From Gnetum montanum (Eukaryota; Streptophyta; Gnetopsida; Gnetales; Gnetaceae), in the NCBI GenBank assembly GCA_015680685.1, contig MNCI01000905.1, forward strand, positions 73,693 through 122,507: DNA of 48,815 nt. Direction: 5' to 3'. This document shows positions 9,911 through 20,904 of this stretch, piece by piece. A program made the position numbers and the translations under genes. Numbering within the stretch: position 1 is the stretch's first letter; each line of letters opens with the position of its first letter. Below the pieces are notes generated by a model, which worked only from the letters and a program-made list of their open reading frames with translations, made no database searches and was not told where the DNA came from.

Positions 9911-12617
9911 ATGATCCCTAAAAGAGGATAGCAAGGAGGACCCTCTCAAGGTGCATCCAAATGGCCAAGGAGAGGCAGAGGCTAGGCGTCTCTCGAGGAA
10001 CATATAGAATAATAGGCACAATCATTCAGCATCCATCAGGAACCCCCTATTACTATGCAATCAGGACATGCTGAAGGAGGAGATGATGGAGCACCTAAAC
10101 AAGGACAACATCTCATGTTGTCTCAGGAATGTGTTCAGGAAATTCATGAAAGATCCACATTAGCAGCTGTGATTGTGGAACTCAACTTTGGACCTTTCAC
10201 TGAGTCTACTCCTGAGGTAGTCAAGGACCAACTTAAAGGGTCCCTACTATGGCCTATTCTCTTTGAAAGTGCTGATTGGTACCTGGGAGAGACGTACCAA
10301 TTTTGGCACAACAAAGAAGAAGGTACCACTATTGATATTGGTGGTATTTCTATTGATTTCTCTACCAAATCCATTTTGAAATTTTTAAATCTTCTAAATA
10401 CAAGGCCAAAATTTGCTCACTTGTTCACTTGTTGCAATACTGATGCATGGAAGATATGGTTGAAAAGGACATACGACAAGGAAGATAAAGCATATGGAGA
10501 GCTGACACTTGAAGAGAGAATCTAATTCAAAATCAGCACATATCACATTTTCCCAACAAAAGGTTTAAACAGAATTTCCACATATGCAACTAGAGGAAGT
10601 GCCATCTTGTCAACCTACCCCATCTATATTTTATAGAAATTTCGAGGTAGTTTGAAGAACGTAAGATGGGGAAGTTTGCATTGGCCTTTCTTTGTCTCAT
10701 CAAGAAGCTATGCCGATGTGCTGGAATTCTGGGGTACACTAATGACATCCCCAGAAAGGCCCAAAATGCTTCATTCACTAAATTACTGAAGCGACTAGCC
10801 CCAAGGAAAAGTGCTAGTGAGACACTGAAGCCTGAGTAGGAACAACAAGTGGGGCCCATCACACAACTTACAGGCTAGCAAGACCAACACCACCACCACC
10901 ACAAGACTATCGACTGTCGATGAGCCATCTCAAGGCCATCGCTGAAACGGTCAGTTGGGGAAGCCGTAATGAGGCCAATCTCTTCAAGGTCATCGATGAT
11001 GTTGTATGATCCATGGTCTCAATTGATCACACACAAGGTGAGGTATCTATCCAAATAGAAGGAGGGGAATCACACTGATCATAATAGATCTTTGGGAACA
11101 CAAAATTTTTTCAGGTGCAATTAGAAACTAGTGAAGGTACCACAATAGTGGGCATGTAACACTAAGATGTAGCAGCAGTAGCAGAAGTGGTCACAAACCA
11201 CATAAAAGAATAATTTAATGTCCCTATTATGCCACTAGAAGATTTTACAGGAGCATGTGATGCTCAAACTTTGGTTGGTCCCTCGATGACTCCTACGGAG
11301 CATGAGGATGTTCTAGATCGGTTGCTGTAGATAGGACAAGTGATGACGTCCCTATTTGACATCTCTCAAGATGTCATAGCAACTTAGTCAAACCTCATCA
11401 TCACAAAAGGGAAGCTAGTCATGGTAGAGGTTAGGGCCAAGCATGTAGAGGAGGAGTTGGAAAGACTTTAAGAAAAGCTCATCACCCTACAAGCTGCACA
11501 ACAGGACTCATTCCAATTCATTCCTATAGACCAGCTAGAATCTTTTCAGATAAAGCAACTGAATAAATTGTTGGAATAGAATAAGAAAGTGGTTGAGGAA
11601 AAATAGAAGGCTGATTGGGATGCTTCTAAGGCATAAGCTCAAATCTATGCACATGCCAAAGCACTCAAGGCCTTGCAAGAAGAAAATAAATGCCTCGTTG
11701 TTGAAAATATTCAATTAACCATAGTAGATAAACAAAAGAATGTTCTCAAAGAAAATTTTCAGCAATTATGAGAATAATTAATAAGGGTCAACCAGGATAT
11801 GAATCACTTGGCAAGAGAAAACAAAACCCTCTTAATGGAGGAGGTACGCATAATTCGTCAGAAGATAGCAATTGAAATAAGTGCATGGTAGAATGAGGCC
11901 ATGTGACATGAGAAGCTCAAGGAGCACTTCAGAGATCAGGTGGGAATGCATAAATAGGTGGTAGAAAAAGAAATCAATATGGCCAAAGCCCACATTAACA
12001 CACTTAGTGCTCAAAACGCTGATTGGCAAGCCATATTGGATACTTATGCCTTCACCCACCAAGCAAAACTCAAAAGCTGGAACCTACAGATACAAGATCT
12101 CACAGAATACATGGAGTTAGCAAACCTGTGGTATGCTAACTTGGTCATGTTGACAATAGAATGCTTGAGAATAGAATTGGAAAAGCAGGAAGCAACCACC
12201 TATGCAAAGTATGAAACAAAATTTTCTAAACACAAGAAGACATTGTAGAAATTAGAAGTGGCAAGTTCTAAATTAGAGGTGGTCAAAACCATCTACCAAG
12301 GACAGAAGGATTCACGGCAGATTTGGCTTGATGGCTCACGGACTATCAAGAATACAAAGACAAAGCTAGAGCCTATGAAGAGGAACGACTATTTGCAGCT
12401 TGATATGTCAAGGCCAATCAGATGCTTTTGCAACTGCCATGTGCATGGAAGGTGCTGACTCCATCAAATATTGGAGCATCAACGTGAACGACACAGGATC
12501 CCTAAACCAAGGAAGAAAAGCTCGAGGCACTTCTTCAGAGATCGATTTTCAAAACCTAGAGCAAAAGATAAGGGGAAGAGACCCATGGAGGAGCCACCAC
12601 TGCTAGGAACAACATGA
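9911..12617 (+). pseudogene. ORF2, long coiled-coil protein of unknown function, copy 1
   Basis: About 900 codons from ATG 9911 (after the splice-acceptor-like site) to TGA 12615-12617. The N-terminus is basic and Gly/Gln-rich. A globular domain at about residues 70-300 has WYLGETYQFWHNKEEG and IDIGGISIDFSTKSILKFL, a layout like the Pfam families for putative plant transposon proteins. About residues 480-800 are coiled coil rich in E, K and Q (EENKKVVE, VVEKEINMAKAHI). The C-terminus has the block LFAA.YVKANQM then TKEEKLEALLQ, also kept in the much older copy at 20145-20670. No transmembrane segment or signal peptide is seen, so a typical envelope protein is unlikely, although the position equals the env-like ORF of Athila. 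Internal stops (mostly Q or W to stop) and frameshifts inactivate it. Its function is unknown. Confidence 0.78.
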
Positions 12618-12798
12618 GTTCCAGCAAATTTTATTTTTTGTAAATTTTGTGTCTGTGTTCCAATTTTGGTTTGTTCAATTCTAGACTACGACATGAGTAA
12701 TTCCTAGTTAGTCAATAATCGCATACCTATCTACTGTGTAATCAATCAAACTCATTTTCATTGGCTCAAGGACAAGTTATTATTCAATCGTGGGGGTA
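12618..12798 (+). other. 3' untranslated region and polypurine tract, copy 1
   Basis: GTGGGGGTA at 12790-12798 directly precedes LTR 2. About 25 bp upstream is AAGGACAAG, matching the GGACGAG motif often found before polypurine tracts of plant Ty3/gypsy elements. Confidence 0.75.
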
Positions 12799-13653
12799 TG
12801 ATAAATCATGTCTTGCCAAGCTCCGATATCGAATCCTCAATATCGGGTACACGATATTGTATCCTGGGTAATGATATCGAATACACGGTATTGTGATTCT
12901 TGTGTAAGCCTATAAATACACATTTGGATAGACAGGAACGAAGGGAGTTGGTAAGTGTAAGTGTAGAGTCTTTTTGTAAATTTTCAATTCATTGTAGTTC
13001 TTTCCCCAGTGCATGCTCATAGTGTGATGATTGTAATTGTATAGAAACTTTATTTGAGAGTGATGTACTTGGACACAGACATGATTGGCAATAAAGATCA
13101 AGATTACTCCATCATTGCAGCATTCACTTAGTTTTTAATTGTTTAATTGTTATTGTTATTTATTATTTTCTTAATTAATATTTCTTTACCATCATTTATT
13201 ATTTCTATTGTTAAATGCAGAATGAGTACAACTTAATCATGAACATTGAAGTGTAACTACTTGGTAACCCAGTAGTGTATTTAGGAGTGCTTAAGTAATA
13301 TGCGCTTGGTAATCCTAGAACATGAGGTCCAAGATGCGTACAGATGATTAAGGATGGATGCTCATCGCACTTAGGCTAGTTTAGATTTTGCTTTTCATCG
13401 CCTATTAGCTTACAACAAGTTTATTTTCCATTGTCTCTAGGAGTAGCACTAGTTTAGGATCACATCATTCTCCTCACTTTGGACTAAACCATACGTGACC
13501 AAGTAAATACTAGTCCAGGTGGGAAGACAATGAACTATGATCAATGTGTAATTATCTAGATACCACAACTAGTCCGTCTTCGAAGTTCGACCGGATCGTG
13601 CATGAACGCTCGTATTCATATGGTTGAGTGTAGGGATACCTTGCCACTCATCA
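12799..13653 (+). repeat. LTR 2 of the array (shared middle LTR, 855 bp)
   Basis: Preceded by the polypurine tract of copy 1 and followed by the primer site of copy 2, so it serves both elements. Its ends are TGATAAATCATG and CCACTCATCA. Boxes start at 12825, 12839, 12853, 12873 and 12887 with TATAAATA at 12911, the same lattice as LTR 1. It differs visibly from LTRs 1 and 3 in the box region (GATATTGTATCCTGGG against GATATCACAGCTTGGG). Confidence 0.95.
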
Positions 13654-13654
13654 T

Positions 13655-13672
13655 TGGCACCATTGCCAGGGA
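13655..13672 (+). other. Primer binding site, tRNA-Asp type, copy 2
   Basis: TGGCACCATTGCCAGGGA differs from TGGCGCCGTTGCCGGGGA only by three G-to-A changes, all at CpG. This is the clearest primer site in the window. Confidence 0.92.
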
Positions 13673-13787
13673 TGGTGCCAGTTATTAACATTAGATACAT
13701 CATCCAAGATAACTGTAACGAAGCCTTGATGATATACCTTTTAAAAAGAAAGTAATCACAAATAAGTTACACATAAATTTTTAAAGA

Positions 13788-14988
13788 ATGTCTCTCTCAT
13801 AAGACTATGATAACGTAACAACTAGTAAGGCAATTTATTGGAGAACCAATGAATTATATGATGATGAAGACGAAGTTTGGAGTACTCAATCTTATGTAGC
13901 AGTCTGCTATGTACATAAACAAAGACAACATTTTACCAAACCATAAATTCATAACCTACCTAGTGACGATGAACCCCTGCTAGCCACTAAGAGCCTAATG
14001 CATATACAAGAGGTTGTTCGAATATCCCGTAGGCATTGTAAGGAAATCCGTCTACCCAGGCTTGATTTAAACAACTTTTCCAAGTTTTTGGGAGGCTATG
14101 ATTTAGATCTAGAACATAATTTATAAGCCTTCCATGATGCCTATGTATGGAACAATATTGATAATGGGTGGAAAAAACTTACGCTCTTTCCTACAACACT
14201 CGTTGGCCAAGAAAAAGTATGGTATAGGTCCTTAAGACCAAAATCAATTTGACATTGGCTGAAAATGGTAGAACTCTTCAATGAAAGATATCAAACATAT
14301 GCAAGAGTGTCAGAAATCTATGGAGAAAAATCCAAGAATAGAAATAGGGGCAATATGAACCCTTAGACATGGCCTTAGAAAGATACTATTCGTTGTTAAA
14401 CAATTGCCCATGCCATGGATTCTCCGAGGAGAGGCTAATGTACCACATCATGGATGGGCTTCATAATGAAATAAGGGAGATCCTAGGGATGTATGCCTAA
14501 TGTCAACTATACAAGCTACGAACCCACCAATTCTAAGAGCTTCTTAAGTGGGTAGCAAAAGAAGAAGGAGAAATGGCTAAATGGGAGAATGTTGAAAGCT
14601 TTCAACAAGACCAAAATCTCGAAATAGCAAAGGTCCATGATCATGAAGAGGAGAAATCAGCTCACTTCAAGGAGGTGGAATCATATTTGCCAATACTAGA
14701 ATCACTAGATGAAATTGAGGCAAAGATCAATAAGATGAAGAAATGGATACATGAAAGATGTGGAGAATATGCCAACACTATTAGAGGTAGAACCATGACG
14801 AACCAAGAAATAGGACAAAACACCACTAGACAATCGAAAAGAAGGGTTGAAAAGTAATAAAGGCACTCAATAAAGAAACTCAATATTGTTTTGGGGGTTC
14901 CACTGGAAAGACATGCACCCATGCCTGAAGGTTGGCAGCTTCTTCAGTTCACTGTTGGAAAGGAAAAAGTGCTAAAGTGGCTAGAAAG

Positions 14989-15028
<40 letters not shown>

Positions 15029-15206
15029 CAAGAAAAAATATGCTGTAGAGAAATTCCAAATCACTCCTCCCTTGGACAAAACACCAAGTGATCATATGCC
15101 TTGTTGTCATGGTGCTCTTATGGTTGCCCATCATTGGATGAAACAATGCGATGTCACTGATTGGAGGAATGGACTTAGTGTTGATTTTTAAGTGACAGGC
15201 TAATGA
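13788..15206 (+). pseudogene. Gag, array copy 2
   Basis: Homologous along its length to 7286-8743. The gag core is near 14090-14245 (LGGYDLDLEH, AFHDAYVWNNI, TLVGQEKVWYRSL) and the tail is an acidic coiled coil (MAKWENVESFQQDQNLEIAK). TAA and TAG stops fall at sites where copy 1 often keeps the sense codon, and the reverse holds elsewhere, so decay was independent. The frame after the (GA)n run differs from copy 1 because the run length differs. Confidence 0.83.
14993..15024 (+). repeat. (GA)n microsatellite in gag, copy 2
   Basis: Thirty-two bases of GA repeat encode an Arg-Glu run. It is about half the length of the copy 1 run. Confidence 0.97.
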
Positions 15207-15813
15207 CACATTGATCACACCCTACACTTAGGATTCATTATGCCCTTGGTTAGTTACCTCATGTCCCAATCTCTACAATCCCTTCTACAATTCACCTCAT
15301 CTTGCTGTTCATGAATTTTTGATTCGTGTCTTGTGTAGCATCAAAATCATGCCTCATCACAATGGTATTTATATGTGTGTGTGTTTTGTTGCACTGGTAT
15401 GGATTATATTTAACCCTTTTAGTACCTATAGACATTTCTAGGTGTGGTTACATAAGGGCATGATAGGTAGAAACTTGCTTTGGGGAGGACATACTTGCAT
15501 AATTTTTGTAATTTGCACTCATTGCACATCATCCTCACATCATTTTATATCCTCCAAGTATTTCATTGCTACAATAATCTTTTCCTTTATCATCATTTTA
15601 AATTCCAAGGTTCTTATGCACCACAACATGTCCTTTTTCCTCATCCTATTCATGAATTTCATTACCAGATTCCACTTCATTACACTTTTGGCACCCTTAG
15701 GTCTCTTCGATGTTACCCTAGACCTTTCAAATTAACCTTAAATCCTTCATTGTTGAACTTGGAAATTTAGAAGTTCATCAATTTTTCCAAAGACCCTATT
15801 TTGAAAAGGACAC
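15207..15813 (+). other. Spacer between gag and internal promoter, copy 2
   Basis: Homologous to 8744-9360, with a shorter TG run at 15374-15383. No pol similarity on either strand. Confidence 0.7.
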
Positions 15814-15885
15814 GATATCGGCTACTCAATATCGGGTCTGCGCTATCAGGTATGCGATATTGCGTCTATAAAAACTATATATAGG
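15814..15885 (+). promoter_or_regulatory. Internal promoter of ORF2, copy 2 (four 14-bp boxes plus TATA)
   Basis: GATATC (15814), AATATC (15828), GCTATC (15842) and GATATT (15856) are 14 bp apart, with TATAAAA at 15867, 11 bp after the last box as in copy 1. It has exactly one more 14-bp unit than copy 1. CTCAATATCGGGT is identical to LTR 2 positions 12836-12848. Confidence 0.78.
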
Positions 15886-16386
15886 GATGCCACCATGCAT
15901 GTCAATGTCATTTTCACTGTTCATTCAAGGGGAGTTGTTGAAAATTTGTTTTGCGAATTTTGACACTCTGAGCACCTATCACTTCAACTTCCATATCTTG
16001 CTCATTAATGCTCCGATTCGCGTTCTAATCGAACCTGTCTAAACTCGGAGTATTTGACTTAGTCGTGGGGGAAGGCTACACTCCAAGTTACACATAATTT
16101 TTTTGGAATTCATCATTGCCTGAAGGATATCATAAAGGGTAAATGACCTTAGAAACATTAAAACCATTTGCCAAATTAATTTTCTCTTCACCCAGACCAT
16201 GAAAATTATTTTTTGGAGTCACCTAATCAAAATTGGGCCAATATCAAAACTTTTAGGAGAAACTTTCGTAAAATTTTCTAACTCTAAATCACACTAGACA
16301 AGAAATGAATTTATTAAGGCAAGAAGTAAGGTATAAATCAAATTTTGTAAATAGCCTTACTAATAGATAGCTTAGTGTGATTGCAG

Positions 16387-19099
16387 ATGGCCCATAAAAG
16401 AGGACAACAAGGAGGACAACAAGGTGCATCCAAATGGCCAAGGAGAGGTAGAGGCCAGGTGTCTCTTGAGGAACATACATAACAAAAGGCACAATCATTT
16501 GGCATCCATCAAGAACCACCTATTACTGTGCAATCGAGACATGCTAAAGGAGGAGACGGTAGAGCACCTGAACAGGGAAAACATCTCACCTTGTCTTCGG
16601 AATGTGTTCAGGAAATTCATGAAAGGTCCATGTTAGTAGCTATGATTGTGGAACTCAACTTTGGACCTTTCACTAAGTTTACTCCTGAAGTAGTTACGGA
16701 CCAACTTAAAGGGTCCCCACTATGGCCTATTCTCTCTAAAAGTGATGATTAGTACCTGGGAGAGACGTACAAATTTTGGCACAATAAAGAAGAAGGCACC
16801 ACCATTGATATTGGTGGTATTTCTATTGATTTCTTTGCCAAAGCCATTTCAGAAGTTTTAATTTTTTTGAATACAAGGCTAAAAGTTGCTCACTTATTCA
16901 CTCATTCCAATGTTGATGCATGGGAGATATGGTCGAAAAGGACATACGACAAGGAATATAAAGCATATGGAGAGCTGACACTTGAAGAGAGAATCTACTT
17001 CAAAATTGACACATATCACATTTTCCCAACAAAAGGTTTAAATAGAATTTCTACATAGGTGGCTATAGGATGTGCCATTTTGATGGGCAAGGTTAATGCC
17101 AACCTACCCCATCTATATCTTATAGAAATTTTGAGGTGGTTTGAAAAACGTAAGATGGGGAAGTTTGCATTGCCCTTCTCCAATCTGATTAGGAAGTTGT
17201 GCCAATGTGCTAAAATTCTAGGGTACACCAATGATGTTCCTAGAAAGGCCCAAAATGCTTCATTCACTAAATTATTGAAGCCACCAGCCCCAAGGAAAAG
17301 TGCTGGTAAGACACTGGAGCCTAAGCAGGAATAGGAAGTTGGGCCTAGCACACAACTTACAGGCCAACAAGACCAGCCACCACCGCCACTGCAGGACTAT
17401 CAACTGTCGAAGAGCCATCTCAGGGCATCGTTGAAACAATCAGTTGGGGAATCTATGATGAGGCCAATCTCTTTAAGGTCATCAATGATGTCGTACGACC
17501 CATGGTCTTAATTGCTCATGCATGGGGCAAGGTATCTATCTAAATAGGAGGAGGGGAATTACATTGGTCACAACAAATCTTTGGAAATGCTGCATCTTTT
17601 CAGGTGCAATTAGAAACTGGTGAAGGTGCCACAATAGTGTTCATGCAGCGCTAAGATGTAGCGGGAGCAACAGAAGTGGTCACAGACCACATAAAAGAAT
17701 CATTTAATGTCCCTGTTGTGCCACTATCAAATTTTATAGGAGCACGCGATGCTCAAACTTTGGCCAATTCCTCGATGACTCCTACGGAACATGAGGATGT
17801 TCTAGATCAGTTACTGTAGATAAGACAAGTGATGACATCCCTCAAGATGTCATAGCAACTTAGTCAAACCTCATCTCCACAAAAGGGAAGTTGGTCATGG
17901 TAGAGGTTAGGGCTGAGCATGCAGAGGAGGAGTTAGAAAGACTTCAAAAAAATCTTCTCACCCTACAAGCTACACAGCGGGACCTATCCCAATTTATCCC
18001 TGCAAACTAGCTAGAATCTTTCTAGATAGAGTAACTAAATAAATTATTGGAAGAGAATAAAAAAGTGGTTGAGAAAAAAGAGAAGGTTGATTGGGATGCT
18101 TCTAAGGAAGAAGCTCAAATGTATGCACATGCCAAAGCACTCAAGGCCTTGTAAGAAGAAAATAAATGCCTCATTGTAGAAAATCTCTGGTTGACCATAG
18201 TAGATAAACAAAAGAATGTTCTCAAAGAAAGTTTTATGCAATTATGAGAATAATTAATAAGGGCCAACCAGGATATGAATCGCTTGGCTAGAGAAAATAG
18301 AATCCTCTCAATGGAGGAGGGACGTGTAATTAATCAGAAGAAAAAAATTAAAATAAGCACGTGGCAGAATGAGGCCAAGCAACATGAGAAGCTCAAGGAG
18401 CACTTTAGAGATTAGGTGAGAATGTTAAAACAGGTGGTAGAAAAAGAAATCCATATGGCCAAAGCCCACATTAACATACTTAGTGTTCAAAACACTGATT
18501 GGCGGGCCATATTGGATACTTGTGCCTTCACCCACCAAGCAGAACTCAAAAGTTGGGACCTATAGATACAATATCTTACAGAATACATGGACTTAGCAAA
18601 CCTGTGGTATGCCAACTTGGCCATGTTGATAGTGGGATGCTTGAGAAAAGAATTGGAAAAGCAAGTAGCAACCACCTACACAAAGTATGAAACAAAATTT
18701 TTTGAACACAAGAAGACACTATAGAAGTTAGAAGTGGAAAATTATGAATTAGAGGTGGTCAAAACTAGCTACCAAGGACAAAAAGATGTCACGGTGGATT
18801 TGGCTCAATGACTCATGGACTATCAAGAATACAAAGACAAAGCTAGAGCCTATGAAGAGGAATGATGACTGTTTGCTGCTTGGTATGTCAAGGCCAATCA
18901 GATGTTTTTGCAACTGCCATGTGCATGGGAGGTGCCGACTCCATCAAATATTGGAGCATCAGCATGAACTACATAGGATCCCTGAACCAAGGAAGAAAAG
19001 CTCGAGGCACTTCTTCAGAGACATCCATTTCCAAAACCTGGAGCACAAGATAAGGGGAAGAGACCCATGGAGGAGCCACCACTGCTAGGAACAACATGA
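16387..19099 (+). pseudogene. ORF2, long coiled-coil protein of unknown function, copy 2
   Basis: Starts ATG 16387 (MAHKRGQQGGQQGASKWPRR) right after TGTGATTGCAG and ends TGA 19097-19099. The N-terminal domain keeps YLGETYKFWHNKEEG and IDIGGISIDFFAKAI, then YFKIDTYHIFPTKGLNRIST and RKMGKFALPFSNLIRKLCQ. A long coiled coil follows (VVEKEIHMAKAHI). The C-terminal block is LFAAWYVKANQMFLQLPCAW, SNIGAS and TKEEKLEALLQ. Stops are scattered, for example TAG near 18564 where copy 1 has CAG. Codons lost differ between copies, as expected for independent decay of an ORF that was once intact. The position after gag and before the polypurine tract is that of the Athila env-like gene, but no membrane segment is seen. 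Function unknown. Confidence 0.8.
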
Positions 19100-19278
19100 G
19101 TTCTAGTAAATTTTATTTTTGTAAATTCTGTGTCTATGTCTAATTTTGTTTTGTTCAATTCCACTTTGTGACATGAGTAATTCCTAGTTAGTCAATAATC
19201 CCATACCTATCCATTGTGTAATCAATCAAACCCATTCTCATTGACTTGAAGACGAGTTGTTATTCAATCATGGGGGTA
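19100..19278 (+). other. 3' untranslated region and polypurine tract, copy 2
   Basis: ATGGGGGTA at 19270-19278 abuts LTR 3. GAAGACGAG lies about 20 bp upstream, as in other plant Ty3/gypsy elements. Confidence 0.75.
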
Positions 19279-20139
19279 TGATGAATCATGTCTTGTTAGG
19301 CCCTGATATCGAATCCTCAATATTAGGTACGCGATATCATAGCTTGGGTAACGATATCAAATACACGATATTGTGATTCCTGTGTAAGCCTATAAATACA
19401 CATTTGGGCGCATAGGAATGGAGGGAGTCGGTAAGTGTAAGTGTAGAGTTTTTTTGTCAATTTTCAATTCATTGTAGTTCTTTCCCTAGTGCATGCTTGC
19501 AGTGTGATGATTGTAATTATACGAAACCTTTATTCGAGTGTGACGTACTTAGACACGCACATGATCAGTAATAAAGATCGAGATTACTCCATCATTGTAG
19601 CATTTACTTAGTTCTTAATTATTTAATTATTATTGTTATTTATTATTTTCTTAGTTAATATTTCTTTACCATCATTTACTATTCCTGTTGTTAAATGTGG
19701 AATGAGTATGACTTAATCACAAACATTGAAGTGTAACTACTTGGTAACCCAGTAGCGTATTTAGGAGTGCTTAAGTAATGTGTGCTTGGTAATCCTAGAA
19801 GTAGTACATGAGATCCAAGATGCATACGAATGATTTAGGATGGATGCTTATCACACTTAGGCTAGTTTAGATTTTTCTTCTCATTGCCTATTAGCTTACA
19901 ACAAGTTTATTTTCCATTGTCTCTAGGAGTAGCACTAGTTTAGGATCACATCATTTGCCTCACTTTGGACTAAACCATACATGACCAAGTAAATACTAGT
20001 CCAGGTGGGAAGACAACAAACTGTAATCAACATGTAACTATCTAGATACCATAATTAGTCCATCTGAAAAGTTTGATCGGATCGTGTGTGAACGCTCGTA
20101 TTCGTATGGTTGAGTGTAGGGGTACCTTGCCACTCATCA
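19279..20139 (+). repeat. LTR 3 of the array (861 bp)
   Basis: Starts TGATGAATCATG and ends CCACTCATCA before CCTAG. Boxes start at 19305, 19319, 19333, 19353 and 19367 and TATAAATA at 19391, reproducing the 14-14-20-14-24 lattice. The extra six bases relative to LTRs 1 and 2 come from a GTAGTA insertion near 19801. Confidence 0.95.
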
Positions 20140-20144
20140 CCTAG
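20140..20144. repeat. Target site duplication, right copy (CCTAG)
   Basis: Identical to 6292-6296. The host ORF2 resumes immediately (TGATGTTAGCTGCTAAATGG). Confidence 0.92.
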
Positions 20145-20670
20145 TGATGTTAGCTGCTAAATGGTCATAGTTAGAACTTGAGAAGCAGGTGACCAACTTG
20201 TACTTACTGTACGAGGCCAAGTTTAAGCATCATAAGGACACCAAGAAAAATCTTGAACCAACAAATGTTGAACTTGAGGTTCTGAGGGCATGATTCCCTA
20301 TCAACGATCAACTGCCAAGAACCTAGCCAAGAGGATGAATGATTACTAGAAGTTGCAGAACATAGTTAGGGTGTTCGATATCGAACACAAGCAATTCACT
20401 GCTTGGTTCATCAATGCCAAGGAATTATTTCTAGCAACTTCCTATCCTTGGAATGTGCCCATTTTTTCCCATATTGGCGAAGCTATGTGGACAATGCATG
20501 ATCCTAGGAGTAAGGAGGAAAAAATGAAAGCATTGTTAGATGCCTTTGGCCTCTTGCTAGAAGTCACAATAGTAGCACAACAGCCATAGCCACCTCAACC
20601 ACCACACGTGTTTGAAGCTAGTGAAGGTCCCTCAGAACCTTAGGAGCCACCATTGCTTAGGACTTTTTGA
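20145..20670 (+). pseudogene. Old ORF2, 3' part
   Basis: Continuation of 4030-6291 after the insertion. It holds LELEKQVTNLYLLYEAKFKH, then QFTAWFINAKELFLATSYPW, SHIGEAMWT and DPRSKEEKMKALLDAF. These match the young copies (LFAAWYVKANQMFLQLPCAW, SNIGAS, KEEKLEALLQ). The tail EPPLL..T before the stop at 20668-20670 is also shared. This shows which C-terminal residues of ORF2 stayed conserved over the longest divergence visible here. Confidence 0.8.
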
Positions 20671-20904
20671 TCTTCTACACCAACTTCATGCCATGAAAGG
20701 AAGGGTTGTCCAATTTTGAAGACTCATGTCATGGTGTTCAATTTTTTTTCATGAACACTACAATTTTCATAATGTGTTGGTCTATACACTTGGGTACTCA
20801 ATTTTGTCAAGTCAATTTGTTAAGTCTAGCATTAATTAATAATCCCATACCTTCCCAATTTTGTAAAGAACTCGAGGATGAGTTTTCATTTAGTTGTGGG
20901 GGTA
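20671..20904 (+). other. 3' untranslated region and polypurine tract of the old element
   Basis: GTTGTGGGGGTA at 20893-20904 precedes the LTR. CTCGAGGATGAG at 20871-20882 is the conserved pre-polypurine motif. Confidence 0.7.

Larger units (their letters stand above)
6297..20139 (+). mobile_element. Tandem gag-only LTR retrotransposon: LTR-int-LTR-int-LTR
   Basis: Three direct LTRs (6297-7151, 12799-13653, 19279-20139) alternate with two homologous internal regions (7152-12798 and 13654-19278). Only the outer LTR ends carry the target duplication CCTAG, so the whole array counts as one insertion. All LTRs start TGAT and end CTCATCA. Each internal region contains a tRNA-Asp-type primer site one base after the LTR, gag, an internal promoter, ORF2 and a GGGGGTA polypurine tract. 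Neither contains protease, RT, RNase H or integrase. This is the structure of a non-autonomous terminal-repeat element with gag, similar in concept to plant TR-GAG elements, with an added long ORF. Unequal recombination between LTRs is the simplest route to the shared middle LTR. Confidence 0.93.

Noticed and set aside
9911-12617. ORF2 as a classical envelope gene
   Set aside because: The position fits the Athila env-like ORF, but no signal peptide or transmembrane segment is visible in either copy, and the protein is mainly coiled coil.
6297-20139. Two independent insertions side by side
   Set aside because: There is no target duplication around the middle LTR, the polypurine tract and primer site flank it directly, and only the outer ends carry CCTAG.
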